Part shown: in pieces, positions 10,256 through 21,697 of the stretch
How the letters are laid out: the number at the start of each line of letters is the position of its first letter
Position numbering within the stretch: position 1 is the first letter of the stretch
Origin: Pohlia nutans
Lineage: Eukaryota > Streptophyta > Bryopsida > Bryales > Mniaceae
NCBI GenBank assembly: GCA_022496805.1
Contig: CM040091.1
Coordinates: 18,962,336 to 19,026,335 of the forward strand
DNA: 64,000 nt
Reading direction: 5' to 3'
The notes under the pieces: model-generated
What the model saw: only the letters and a program-made list of their open reading frames with translations
Database searches by the model: none
Told to the model about the DNA's origin: nothing
Made by a program: the position numbers and the translations under genes

Positions 10256-11842
10256 ATGGCTGAGCTTGTGTTACATGAGGCCAAAAAACCTAGAATTGCA
10301 CAAGTCACGGCCCTAAAATCTCTCTTCATAGAATCTCAACAAGTTTTAGAATTGGTTTATGATTCTAAAACAAGAGGTTGTAGAACCCCGGGACACCATC
10401 AGAAATTGTTTGATAGGTTATATGTTCTTCCTTGTCAAAAAACTCTAGAATCGCAATATTTCTACAAAATATTTACAGACCCACCTAGTAGTGCAGAATT
10501 GGTTGTTCATTCCAAACAGCAATATTACGTCTCATATTGCCACAAAATTTGTGGTGATTGCCTGCAGAAGTCACATAATTGCCCCATATGTGAGGTAAAA
10601 TTAGATGTCAACTACTCTAAGTATACAAAATGTCTCTTTGATATCTCCATCACAAAAGACATTGAAGTAACTAGTCTCCAAGAATTCCATGATACTTTTG
10701 AGGGTCTAGAAAAAAATTTACAGGGTAAAAGTGATGATAAGAAAAAGAACACAATTCCTCCATATAGAATACTTCAATGTAGATTGACCCCAAAAGGGTA
10801 TCTAGAATCCTCTATACTTAAGAAGTTTGATATACAAAGAGACATGAGGATCATCATTAGTTACACTAGTGTTCCATCTATTGAAAAGGATAATGAGATA
10901 CCTTACTGGCAAAACAAGAAATTTCAGACCGCTTGGGAAAAAGTATATGAAGAGAATAGTCTTACACCAACAATATCTACCGCCTTGCTATTAATTGATG
11001 GGAATAAAGTTATAAATGAGAAGATATTGAATTTAAGTGAATTATTATTCCATCATGTTTTATTTATTTATATACCTGAAATTTGGGATAATGATCTGGT
11101 TGATTATCAAACCGCATTGGCTGCTGCAGATCAGTATTATGAAACTGCTCCTTTTAAGGGGAAATCTAATCAACAAGACCCAAAACGAGGTTATTATAAA
11201 TCTGTTGGTCATAGATATATGGCCCATGGAGGAATAGGCTCACAAGGAAGTGTGGTACCATATGGTCAAAAACACATGTCTCAGAGTGAAAAACTTGCTT
11301 TCAGGCGCACAGGAGATTCTGTTGCAACAAAGATGTGGAAGGCGTTAGAATTATTTGGAAGTTCAGTTAAAGAATATTTTATCAATCAGTTTCAACCTAT
11401 AAATTGTATACAAATTGGGTTGCCTTCATATCCAACACAAGTGCACCAATTACACATGTCCAAAAACTCTTTTATTAAACCACACATCGACAAGTTAGAT
11501 TATGACTGCTCTTTTATATGTTGGTTCACTGAAGGACATCCCAAAGGAGGTGAATTTGGAGTATTTCAACATCGTCTTAAACTCCAAAATAATAATAGGT
11601 CTGGTATTTTTGTATTCAGCAAATATATCAGTCATGGGACACTACGATTTGAAAAGAGTTCATTATCGGATACCGATTTTAAGCTTGGATGTGCCTTGGC
11701 AAATAAACTAGCAATATTTACAAGAATGAAAAATCAACTTCAAAGTGACAATCCAATTACTTGGAAAGATATCAAGTATATAAATTATCTTGATTATGGA
11801 AATTGTGCAAGTGAAGATGCAAATGATGATGAGGAATTGTAA
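10256..11842 (+). CDS. Tet/JBP-like 2-oxoglutarate and Fe(II)-dependent oxygenase, 528 aa
   Basis: A single-exon, uninterrupted gene. The open frame extends 33 codons further upstream without an ATG, so the ATG at 10256 (MAELVLHEAKK) is taken as start. The C-terminal part carries the double-stranded beta-helix signature: H410-x-D412 in KPHIDKLDYD, a GGEFGVF strand, distal H460 in ISHGTLRF and R464, which in this family would bind iron (two His, one Asp) and the 2-oxoglutarate carboxylate. Near residues 95-112 a compact cluster C-H-x2-C-x2-C ... H-x-C-x2-C looks like half a RING or zinc finger. The closest family type is the Tet-like 2OG-Fe(II) oxygenase group known from fungi and other eukaryotes, often carried by or copied with DNA transposons; some members oxidise 5-methylcytosine. 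Substrate here is unknown. The C-terminus is acidic (DDEEL). It lies between the two arms of the large inverted repeat. An alternative is a captured host dioxygenase. Confidence 0.7.
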   Translation: MAELVLHEAKKPRIAQVTALKSLFIESQQVLELVYDSKTRGCRTPGHHQKLFDRLYVLPCQKTLESQYFYKIFTDPPSSAELVVHSKQQYYVSYCHKICGDCLQKSHNCPICEVKLDVNYSKYTKCLFDISITKDIEVTSLQEFHDTFEGLEKNLQGKSDDKKKNTIPPYRILQCRLTPKGYLESSILKKFDIQRDMRIIISYTSVPSIEKDNEIPYWQNKKFQTAWEKVYEENSLTPTISTALLLIDGNKVINEKILNLSELLFHHVLFIYIPEIWDNDLVDYQTALAAADQYYETAPFKGKSNQQDPKRGYYKSVGHRYMAHGGIGSQGSVVPYGQKHMSQSEKLAFRRTGDSVATKMWKALELFGSSVKEYFINQFQPINCIQIGLPSYPTQVHQLHMSKNSFIKPHIDKLDYDCSFICWFTEGHPKGGEFGVFQHRLKLQNNNRSGIFVFSKYISHGTLRFEKSSLSDTDFKLGCALANKLAIFTRMKNQLQSDNPITWKDIKYINYLDYGNCASEDANDDEEL

Positions 11843-13406
11843 ATTTCTTACAATTACTAGATTTGACTATGAAGTAATTGAGTTATTGTATAATAATAAA
11901 TTGGTTGTACTTACAACCATTTTTGTGTATTTCTTTACAATTTAAATAAATTTAGTGTTTAATTTTTGTTGTATGAGAAAGTTGCAATTTTGTTGTATGA
12001 GAAAGTTGCAAGGTTTTTAATCTGTTCATGATCCAGTTTCAGGACATTGAGACGTTTACGTGTTAACATGCTTACTCATACTAAAAGAAATAGAAAATAT
12101 AATGAACATAGTTTCTGTAAAAGTAAAAAAGTAAAAGAGTGAATATAATTAAAAATAAAAACAAAAATTGAAAAATAAAAATGGGTCATTCATTTAGGCA
12201 GTACAGTGTTCATTCTACATGATATTATCAAATAATGCCATGCTTAATCCCCGAAGTGCCTACAGGTTCTAAACAATACCTAAATGTATTGAACAATGAG
12301 GCTTTTTTAATCTTTTTGAGCTTCTACTGCATAGACCATAAGTGAAACATCCTTTTACCATCTTAACTATCTATGATTTTTAACCAATCACAAAAAATTC
12401 AAGTAAAAAAATGGTATTTATTTATTTATTATTGAATTTCATTGAAAATTCTTTGAATAATAGTTGTACAACTTTACTTGCGAGAAATTTATTATTGTAC
12501 CTTCTAGTGTACACCCAAATGAAGCAAAATATTTAATTTATCACCTTATGAAATTACCCTGACTCTAAATCCCCACATCCCTTTGATGTTAATGTATGAG
12601 GATAAAAACTAGCCCCTATTTTGTGCATATTTGGGCCCACTTGTAAAACTAACCCCCTCTTCCAATGGTTGAAAATTATTGAAAGAATCCCCCTAAATGA
12701 AATTGGAGGCGTAGGCCTCAATTTTTTTTTTAATTGCCAAAAAAGTCCTAGGATGACCAAAATGGAAATTTCAAATCTTTGGACCTGTGGGTGAATATTG
12801 TTTGCATTTACTTCAATGGGATGATTTATGTTTGGGGATCACATTAGCAAAACTTTTCATTGCTCCGACGTAGGTCATCACAAAATGATCTTGAGACCAT
12901 TTTATGATTTTTCTTGAATTTGGATTATGGGATGAACCTTAAATTATAAATCAAAAACACCAAAACAAAGAAATAGTCATTTAATACACTCTGGAAAAAT
13001 TAAAATTTAAAAGTAAACATTATTGAAGACAACCTCATCGTCATATTTTAGTTGACTTCAAGATATGTAACATGTAAACTAAAGTTATTTGTGGAGTCCC
13101 CCATGCGTTCTTGTAGTGCAAAATGCTCAAATGTATACCGTTAGTACAACTAGTGGGACCCGTACTTTAGAGCACATTGATGTTGGTATAATGGATATAA
13201 TGTATTATACATGTGAGCATGGGTTGTCTCCTCAACCGATTCCAGACCTGAATGGTCAAGTGAGACAATCCATAATGAAATGTATAATAGATTATGGACG
13301 AGGCCATTGTTCACACTAATTTGATGCCAATAGTAACCTTGGGTATCATGTTCTTGCACTATCTTCTCTACGGTGTGTTACCCTAGTTATGGTAGACGTA
13401 CCTTAA
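11843..13406. other. AT-rich intergenic with an old repeat fragment
   Basis: No gene recognised. The piece about 12590-12690 resembles 20801-20898 (both contain GAGGA(T/C)AAAAACT and CCCCTTCCTCTG-like text), so it is a dispersed repeat. A short tandem duplication TTGTATGAGAAAGTTGCAA occurs near 11970-12010. Confidence 0.4.
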
Positions 13407-13594
13407 ACCACTACAACACTAAAACCACCAACTTGTACACCCTTTCTTCATTGTAGGGAGGAAATGTAAGTTGTTGGTACATGACTTAACTTTTGAGCGA
13501 TTGATGCATAAGTCATGTAATGAAAGCCTACATTTCTTTCCTGAAATGCAAGAGGGGTGTAGAAGTTGGTGGTTTTAGGTGTCGTGGTGGTTTA
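13407..13594. mobile_element. Foldback element, about 188 bp, with 37-bp inverted ends
   Basis: The ends contain ACACTAAAACCACCAACTT and the complementary AAGTTGGTGGTTTTAGGTGT, extending to CACCC / GGGTG inside and AAACCAC / GTGGTTT outside. It abuts the TTAA element that begins at 13592. The ends share AAAACCACCAACTT with the element at 20393-20804. Confidence 0.6.
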
Positions 13595-14176
13595 ACCCCT
13601 AAACGTCCCAGGGTGTCCCTAGAATTGACAGTTTGAGAAAAGTCGTTATAAAGTGCTATTTAGAAGAAAATTTTGGAATTTTTATACAACTGAAAATTGT
13701 GTAATGAATTTTAGGTTCCATCCGTACGGTTAGATTCACCAATGCCATCACTAATATTTTATTATAACATTGCAAAGCTATAATTAAAAATTCCTTCTAA
13801 ATTTGATAACAAACAAAATATTGATATTTTTTGAGTAAAATTTGTTGGAATGGATTTGAAATGACATATTCTTGAAATGGTGATTTTTTGAAAATGTTGT
13901 GTTACTTCAATTTATGACCTCATTTTAGCAAGCACACTTTTGAACTAAGGTCAATGCAATTTTGGCTTGGTCTATTGCTTGATATACTTCCACATTTGTA
14001 ATCTAAAAAAAAATTGTACCTTAGTCACACCAAATCCAACCATTAGATAGGACAACAACTTCATAAAGTATTTTTAAAAAATTGAATGAGTTTCATCCAT
14101 GAAGTAATGTGAGTGTAGTGTGAGTTGGAATCTCTTCGTCATCCAGAAAGTGGACGCTGGGACGTATAGGGGTTAA
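13592..14176. mobile_element. TTAA-flanked MITE, 585 bp (CGTCC subfamily)
   Basis: Ends are TTAACCCCTAAACGTCCCAG and, read inward, TTAACCCCTATACGTCCCAG. The right subterminal GGACGCTGGGACGT is shared with 44126-44672, so both belong to one subfamily. No transposase frame. Confidence 0.75.
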
Positions 14177-14188
14177 GATACGTCTACC

Positions 14189-14999
14189 TTAACCCTTTAG
14201 TGCCTAGCAAGCCAGATTATGGTCACTGCAACGTCGGAAATGCAAATAACAGAGAATCCGTGAAGAATTGGAACTTCAGTTCTGAAGTTCAGATTTGCGC
14301 ACATACATTACGCACCTTCCAGAAAAAGAAATTTTCAATTTGGAATTGTACAACTATCAAAATACCTATCAACAGAACGCAAAAATACTGCAAATACTTG
14401 AAAATACAGTAAATACTTACAAATACAACATATGTATTGTGTAGTATTTCTTGTGTTTGGAAGTTTGTTATCTTGTTTTATTTTTTTGGATTGTGTCCTC
14501 TTCTTCATCTTCCATTAGTGTGTGTAATCCGATCTTGACTAATGTACCCACTCCTGTCAATTTTCAACGTATAAAATTTTGTCCTAAACCGTACATGGAG
14601 AAGTCACTTTCACTTATAAATCTCACAATAATTATGTGTGAGTCTATTTTTGATATGAAAGATTGCAACGGAGAGGTGTTGACATAGGGCATAGCTGAAC
14701 GTCTTTGCTTTTATTTTTGAAAATTTACCTCAAATTCTATTTAACTTTGAAGTCACACACCCCCCAAAATCTCGTTTTTGAGCGTGCATTATACAGTTCA
14801 AATACATACTATAATCTTCCGATCCCACCATCGGATGATTCTCAAATTTTAATAACATGTGTGCTCTCGAGTTGAGAATAGAATTGTACGGTTACTTTCT
14901 AATTTAACCCATTCTATTTTTGGTAGTCTCAACCACAGTGGAAAAACCCACTGAAATCCAGAGCTGTCTGCTACAGTACCCTAGGCACTAAAGGGTTAA
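14189..14999 (+). mobile_element. 811-bp TTAA family, copy 1
   Basis: Begins TTAACCCTTTAGTGCCTAG and ends with GGCACTAAAGGGTTAA. It is nearly identical to 43319-44129 and 46616-47426, both on the opposite strand, and exactly as long (811 bp), which points to recent mobilisation. It holds a 78-codon frame (MCLEVCYLVLFFWIV start) that is preserved in all three copies but has no recognised function and is probably conserved only because the copies are young. Confidence 0.85.
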
Positions 15000-15078
15000 A
15001 AGGATTTTGTTGTCTACCGGTTAGTTTACAGCATTGATGTTGTGACGATAAGGGTGGCTTGCAGTTTATTACATTACT

Positions 15079-15466
15079 TTAACCCCTTTAGGATGCTGTT
15101 TTGAGTACTGGGCAGACATGATGGTGAGTTTTGTATACATGTATAGTTGTGGGTTTGTGTGGAAGGCTATTTGAGTTGATTTTAATTTTTTTGGTGCTTG
15201 TGTGGGATGCAGAGCAGTGATCCGTTTTTTTGGGGGAATTTTTGGACTCAGGGAGGGTAGTCCCAAAAATGGGAGTATAGTCAGTGTTATTGTTTTGAAC
15301 TCATTTCTGGAGTATATATAAGTTTTGCAGGACACAAAAATGGCATATGACCCCAAAATGTGCAGTCTGATGTGCCAGGGAGAGCCTGGGAGAGCCTCTG
15401 AGATCCTCTGAGATGGCACTATAGTGGTATGTGATTTTTTATGTTTTTTCCAACAGGTGCGTAGAA
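15079..15466. mobile_element. Possible left end of a TTAA element, right end not found
   Basis: TTAACCCCTTTAGGATGCTG fits the terminal consensus. No matching inverted end was located downstream; the body may have been broken by the foldback element at 15467-15692 or by the PIF-like element at 15925. Confidence 0.35.
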
Positions 15467-15692
15467 CAGTACACTAAATAGTGTATTTAGTGTGAGATAA
15501 TTATAAGATTTGAAAATGTTATAGATTTTTACTGTCAACAAATTTTTTTACCAAAGACATTGATTCCAATACTATTGAAAGATCCCCATCTTGACCAATA
15601 TAGAGGGTAAAAAAATTGGTCAACAGTAAAAACTTACAACTTGTTTATGTAAATTAGTGTATCTCACACTAAATACACTATTTAGAGTACTG
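15467..15692. mobile_element. Foldback MITE, 226 bp, with about 85-bp inverted repeats
   Basis: The outer ends CAGTACACTAAATAGTGTAT and their complement enclose further matching sequence down to TTTTTACTGT(C/T)(A/G)AC and ATTTTTTTACC, leaving a loop of about 55 bp. Transcripts would form a long hairpin, a classic small-RNA source. No clear target duplication. Confidence 0.65.
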
Positions 15693-16364
15693 AACCTCGT
15701 ATCCAACTATTGCATTGAGATGCAACTTGAACATGCTCTCATTGAAATTTATAAATGGAGCACAAGGATATAAATGTGGAGGTTCAAAGACAGACAACCG
15801 AAGTATGTACGCTGACGATGTGGTCCAGCCACTATGCGAAACATCAGCATTCGACATATCCAATTTCATTAAATGTTTACTCATATAGATTGTCATTTTC
15901 CTCCCTTCCAATTTGGCATACTTAGGGCATCCTCAATCTTCACTGTAAAAAGGCCCGCCAACGGCACTTTCCAGAGGTCAGAACGGCTACCTGCCCCAAT
16001 CCGCACGTAAACCACGACAGTAAGTTCACGGCCCCGGCACTCACACCTCATCGGCCGGTGTTTTTGTCCACTTTCCCAGAGTCAAGTTTCTCGACGGTAC
16101 AGCTAGTCAACGAGGGATAAATTATTTTTCTCAACCTTTTGTATTTGAATCATAAACTAACTCTAAAATCTTTGTACATTCTATGAAGTTAAGAGCAATG
16201 ACTTGTGCAATTCTAGGCTTTTTTGCCTCATGTATCTCAAGCTCAGCCATCTCTGCAATAAAATGAATGGTTATAGACTAATAGAATGTAAGGTAGTAGA
16301 ATGTAAGGCACTAAATACTTTGGATATATTTTAATAAATAAAAAATCCTCATTATATAGTTACT

Positions 16365-16540
16365 TGTAAAAGCTTTTACTTTACTTTTCAATTTAAAAGT
16401 ATTAAAAGTAAATGTAAAAGCTTTTACTTTAGTTTTCAATTTAAAAGTATTAAAAGCAAATGTAAAAGCTTTTACTGTAGTTTTCAATTTAAAAGTATTA
16501 AAAGTAAATGTAAAAGTGTGTATTTAAAAGTGTGACCCTA
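16365..16540 (+). repeat. 48-bp AT-rich tandem repeat
   Basis: Three and a half copies of a unit containing GTAAAAGCTTTTACTTTA and CAATTTAAAAGTATTAAAAG. AAAAGCTTTT is palindromic. It lies inside the PIF-like element. Confidence 0.75.
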
Positions 16541-16608
16541 AATGTAAAAATGTCAATTTAAAAAGTAAAAGTGTGTATTAAATTAAGTAGAAAGTAAAAA
16601 ACAAAGAC

Positions 16609-16745
16609 CCCAGGTAGTGCAGCTGGGGCCCCAGGTAGTGCAGTTGGGGTCCCCAGGTAGTGCAGCTGGGGCCCGAGTTAGTGCAGTTGGGGTCCCCAGG
16701 TAGTGCAGCTGGGGGCCAAGTTAGTGCAGCTGGGGTCCCGACTCA
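16609..16745 (-). repeat. GC-rich satellite block, inverted relative of 7333-8607
   Basis: Units read CCCCAGGTAGTGCAGCTGGG; on the minus strand this is CCCAGCTGCACTACCTGGGG, close to the CAGCTGCACTAGTTGGGG unit of the large array. The inverted orientation matches the inverted-repeat symmetry of the whole 2.6-19.6 kb region. Confidence 0.65.
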
Positions 16746-16975
16746 ACACTGTTTTCAAAGATTTGTAATAAAATGTTTGATGAAAAATGAAAATGGAGTT
16801 GATGTATAAAACAAAGTTGTAAATGTCAATGTGAAGATAACATCTGTACGGTTGGATTCATCATATTTATTATTAAATATTGTAATGAAACTGGAATAAC
16901 ATGCACTACAAAATAGAATGGTTTCCATTATTTGATTCTACTTATTATGAAAAATTATGTTTAAAGTCCCACTTT
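16746..16975. repeat. Fragment related to the 20896-21475 element
   Basis: The sequence AAAATGTTTGATGAAAA, TTGTAAATGTCAATGTGAAG and TGGTTTCCATTATTTGATT occurs in the same order in both places. Neither TTAA end is present, so it is an internal fragment. Confidence 0.55.
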
Positions 16976-17262
16976 TTGAGGAGCACTGGGTGTCCAGATG
17001 GACAGCATTTTGAGGCAACGGTGCCGGCCAGGTTGGGGCCGCTTCAACTGTAATTTTTTGTTTTTGTAAATCCACTCCCAAATCAGCCCCTCCAAATGCA
17101 GGTGGCAGGCCACTTTGCCGAGGCAAGATTGAGGATGCCCTTACCTAGTTTATCATGTGTGTCACTCTTGGATTTTTGTTTTTCTCTCTTTCAGGGTTTG
17201 ATAAAGATATCATTGTGTATAAAGGTCAATAACACAACAAATATGAAAAATATATAATAAAT

Positions 17263-19044
17263 TTCAACTATTTATGGAAATGTGTTCTTTTTGTATAATT
17301 ATGATACTAGGACTTTTATTCATGAATCTTAGAATAAATATCTAAGTCTTACAAAAAATTTAGTCCACTGTGAATAATGTGACTAATGTCTTGCTAGGGC
17401 ATTAGTCACATTAGTCACAACGCACTAAATCTTCCATAACTCTGCCATTGAAGGCCGTAATCTTCACATCAAATGTTTCTAAATAGTTATCAAAACCATA
17501 TAAGACACCTTCCTGTAAGCTGGTACAATGACCAGGGTCTTTGGAAGATATTCACAAATTTAGGGTTGCTTTCACTCTCAACCTCCCAAAAAAATCAAAG
17601 TGGTCGGGTGCGGTGCAATTATCTAAGGAAATGTGTTCAATTGCTATTATTATAAATCTAGGATTGTTTTGCTTCAATATCAAAATCAACATGTGAGAGT
17701 TGTGGAAGATTTAGTGTGTTGTTACTAATGTGACTAATGCCCTGCTAGGGCATTAGTCACATTAGTCACAACATACTAAATCTTCCACAACTCTCACATC
17801 GAGAGGTCTACTTTTTTATAAATTCCTACATAGTTTCTAAACAATATAAGACATCTTCATGTCAGTTTGTGTAAGCGTTGGATTGTTTGACAAATTTTCA
17901 TAGTGTTTGGGTTGTTTTAACTTTCAACCTCCAAGGAAATTCAAATTGGTTGAGTATGGTCCAATTATCCATGGTTATGGATTCATTTGGTATTATTATA
18001 ATTCTAGGAATTATATTCATGAATTTCAAAATCAACGTGTGAGTTTTCTGGAAGATTTAGTGCACTGTGACTAATGTGACTACTGCCCTGCTAGGGCATT
18101 AGTCACATTAGTCACAACACACTAAATCTTCTACAACTCTCACATCGGGAGACCTACTTTTCTATAAATTTCTACATAGTTTCTAAACAACATAAGACAT
18201 CTTCTTGTCAGTTTGTGTGAGTGTTGGAGTGTTTGACAGATTTTCACAGTGTTTGGGTTGTTTTAACTCTCAACCTCCAAGGAAATTCAAATTGGTTGAG
18301 TATGGTCCAATTATCCATGGTTATGGATTCATTTGGTATTATTATAATTCTAGGAATTATATTCATGCATTTCAAAATTAAAATGTGAGTTTTTTGGAAG
18401 ATTTAGTACACTTTGACTAATGTGACTACTGCCTTGCTAGGGCATTAGTCACAGTAGGCACAGTACACTAAATCTTCTATGACGTTGACATCAAAATTCC
18501 TCATTTTCTAAAAATTTCTACATAGTTTGTGCCGATTCACATAAGACACCTTTTTGTTAATTTGTACGAGCATTGAACTCTTGGATAGATTTTGACAATT
18601 TTTGGATTGTTTTAACTCTCAACCCCTAAGAAAAAACATATTGGTTAAGTGGGGTCCAGTTATTTATGGTAATGTGTTTATTTAGTATTATTATAATTCT
18701 ACGAATAAATTGCATGAAATATAGGCATTTAGGGGTTAAAAGCCTGAAAAAGATTCTAGTCATTGAGGGGTTAAAAGCCTAAACTAATTCTAGGCATTTA
18801 CGGGTTAAAAGCTTGAAAAAGATTCTAGTCATTTCGGGGTTAACCCTTAAGCGTCCCTACATTTGTTGGACTTAAAATCATCATTGCTTTTGATGTGTTA
18901 TAGGTCTAAATGTAAGTGAGGTATAGGAATCTCAACCGTAGAATCTTGTAATATACATATTGTTGATCATGTGGATGAAAGTTGCAGTGATTTGGTCATC
19001 TACATTGCAAGATCATAGTGTTTTACTATCAAAAAAGGATGCTG
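17263..19044 (-). repeat. Right arm of the 1.8-kb inverted repeat
   Basis: Reverse complement of 3226-5013, with the same four hairpin units and the same 35-bp TTAA array (about 18718-18840). Homology stops near CAACTATTTATGG on the inner side and near GGATGCTGAAATTTTT on the outer side. Confidence 0.85.
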
Positions 19045-19579
19045 AAATTTTTGAATTACTAAATGTACAACAAATTTCCCATCTTTCTACCAAAGGTGTA
19101 AATAATAATTAAGAGAAGTTTAGTTAATGAAAATAATCAATTCTACTAAGTTTAGAAAGTTTTGGTACACCTTGTTAATACGCATTGAACTTGTAACTGC
19201 ATTAAAACACTCACTTTTCAAAGTTTTTTCAAAACTTTAAAGTGCAGTAGAAACTAAACTTGGCAAGCTTCATTTTGTTAAGTGAGATCAAATGAAATTG
19301 AACTCATTTTCTTGACCTAAATTTAATTTAAGCAAGAAAAAGCAGAGAATTCAGTATCCATTGCATGGTGAACCGTTTTACAACTCGTTTCGTAATTAGA
19401 ACCCTATGTAGAATGTAAAAATAGCTTGGATGATCTGAATTTAACTTGAAAGGGTAGCATGACCAAGCAAAGTCCTTCACAAAAATAATTGGATGGAAAT
19501 CATCCATGTAGTAGTTGGAATTGAATGGTCAGTTCCATTCATAAGCCAGTTTATGATATGGTCGGCGGTTAGGGGTTAA
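18840..19579. mobile_element. TTAA-flanked element, 740 bp
   Basis: Ends are TTAACCCTTAAGCGTCCCTA and, read inward, TTAACCCCTAACCGCCGACC. Its left 205 bp belong to the inverted-repeat arm; the remainder does not match the counterpart at 2626-3435 but resembles 6050-6390. Internal text such as CTTCATTTTGTTAAGTGAG recurs near 44560 in another TTAA element, suggesting common descent of the subfamilies. Confidence 0.6.
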
Positions 19580-20392
19580 TGGATTTGAAAATCATACCGT
19601 AGTAGTGCTTTTTGTGAGAGGTACACAATATTGTTAGAGCAATCCTAGGAGCATCCTCTTTCTACTCACCAACGCTATTTCTGATTGATAAAGTGACTCT
19701 TATAGTTTGAAGTTTGATATTTTTACACCAAATATTGTTCATGTGGCGGAGGTGGTTTCCACATCAAGTACTTTGTTCTACTTTGTGAAAAGACCATGCT
19801 TCCATTTTATGAAGTTAACCGTAGTAAACTTATACTCCATCATTATGATTGTTCCAAGTTTTGACAAATGTAATAGTTTAAAATTGATTGATGACCTCTT
19901 TTCTAGGTACGCATGGTGTTTGTTGCTAGGGAAGTTTCTAATTCTCTGACACTATCTTGAATGTGGACTTGGTGCACACTGACAAACTGTTGACCTTGCT
20001 CTTAGAAGTTAGCATTGTACAAATGTGGGCTTGTGAGGAGGTTCAAGTCACTCCTATATTGAAAAGGTTAAATCATTAATAAAAAGATAAATCATCTTTA
20101 TAATAAGTTGTTGTAGACTTTGTCATGAAATTGGTACTGTTTGATGCTTCATTATGCTGAATTACTTGTGCTTGCAATGAGGTCAAAATACCAGTAATAA
20201 AAGAGAGAAATATTAACTATTGTAAAGGTCCTGGTGAGTCTTGGGAAGAGGATCACTACTTCAAACCCTAGTAATTTACATTCAACTGAACCACCCTTGT
20301 GAGGTGACTACTGAAAGTAGAGACTGTTGTCCTATTATGGTTTAATTTTAGATGCCTTGAGTACAGGAATTTCTCTAAATCCCCCCAGATGT
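19580..20392. other. Intergenic, no gene recognised
   Basis: An 80-codon open frame at 19707-19949 has no family resemblance. No terminal repeats found. Confidence 0.35.
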
Positions 20393-20804
20393 TAAGGTTG
20401 AGGTACCTAAAACCACCAACTTCAGCAATCTGACCTATATTTAGCAATTCAAAAATTCACCCAAAAATATTCTAGTCTTCAAAATAGGATTTCATGATGA
20501 AAGCAAAAATTTGCATCATGAAATTTGCAATTCTCAATTTTATAGAAAATCTCAAAGTGCAAAGTAATGTATGACCCATTTCTAACTCTGAATCTCCTAT
20601 GAGCAACAATGTTGATCCTAAATTTTGCTCACCATCAAACCCAAAATTGTATTCTATGATTGTCAGATTTCACCCACTAGCAAGGTGACCAGTAAGCAAA
20701 TTAGTCCTCCAAATCTGGACTGACAATACGCTTTTAGATCTCCTCCTGGTTGGTGGGGTGTGGTGGTTTTGGGGGATGTGGTGGTTTTAGGTACCTGTAC
20801 CTTA
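20393..20804. mobile_element. TAAGGT-ended TIR element, about 412 bp
   Basis: The ends are TAAGGTTGAGGTACCTAAAA and, read inward, TAAGGTACAGGTACCTAAAA, each followed by CCACCA. TA at the border could be a Tc1/mariner-type duplication. Three other elements (21698, 33774, 37753) begin with the same TAAGGT. Confidence 0.6.
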
Positions 20805-20895
20805 ATGCACGAGGACAAAAACTGCCTTCTATTTTGAATGTGTAGGAAAAAATAACCCCTTCCTCTGAGGATTTAAAATTCCCAAGAGGGTCCCT

Positions 20896-21033
20896 TTAAT
20901 CCTTTAACGTCACAGTTCAAGACTGTTTTCAAAGATTCGTTATAAAATGTTTGATGAAAACCAAAAATGGAGTTCATATACAAAGCAAATTTGTAAATGT
21001 CAATGTGAAGATCACATCTGTATGGTTGGATGT

Positions 21034-21100
<67 letters not shown>

Positions 21101-21475
21101 TTGAAATTAAATTTGCAAGTTTTTCTCTTGAAATTCAATTAAAAATCACGAATTAGCGGATTTAAAAAAAAATTATAATAAAATTGGAATAACATGCACT
21201 ACAAGATGGTATGGTTTCCATTATTTGATTATACTTATTTTGGAAAATCATCTTCAAGGTCTCACAAGAATGAAACTTGATATAAACCACTTGTGATGTT
21301 TTTCAAAAAATCATAATAACCTATGTTGAAGATCTAAACTGTACAAAGGATAGTCAACTTGCACAAGAACGATGAGAAATTTTGGTGGATGAAAATTGTC
21401 CAATGCGGATGGAATTTGAACAGTTCGAATCTGTTCGTCATACACTATGTGGACGTAGGCGCCTAAGAGGTTTAA
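20896..21475. mobile_element. Decayed TTAA element with AT microsatellite, about 580 bp
   Basis: Ends TTAATCCTTTAACGTC and, read inward, TTAAACCTCTTAGGCGCC are degenerate forms of the TTAA termini. A pure (AT)n run at about 21037-21095 lies in the middle; internal sequence is shared with 16746-16975. Confidence 0.45.
21037..21095. repeat. (AT)n microsatellite
   Basis: About 29 perfect TA/AT dinucleotides in a row. Confidence 0.95.
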
Positions 21476-21697
21476 TCAAATTTGGGCTGTAGTCACCAAT
21501 TTTGCAATTTGTTTTGCCAAAAACAGACCCTAGCTTGCCGAATATGGAAATTTCAGAAAATGGGGCCCATGAATGAACAATGCTTGCATTAGGGGCTTTA
21601 CAGTCGGGGTGAGTACAGTGAGAAGTTGGACTTTATATGCTTGAATTTTAGATGCCTTGAGTATAGTGAGAGGTTGGACTTGGTGCTTGGGGGAAGT

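Larger units (their letters stand above)
15925..17140. mobile_element. PIF/Harbinger-like element, 1,216 bp, with nested inserts
   Basis: The left terminus GGGCATCCTCAATCTT and the right terminus AAGATTGAGGATGCCC form a 16-bp perfect inverted repeat, flanked on both sides by TTA, the 3-bp duplication typical of PIF/Harbinger. Inside lie a 48-bp AT-rich tandem repeat, a GC-rich satellite block and a fragment related to the element at 20896-21475. No transposase frame is seen. Confidence 0.7.

Noticed and set aside
14451..14687. 78-codon frame starting MCLEVCYLVLFFWIV, present in three places
   Set aside because: Preserved because the 811-bp elements are young copies; no domain and no codon evidence for selection can be seen.
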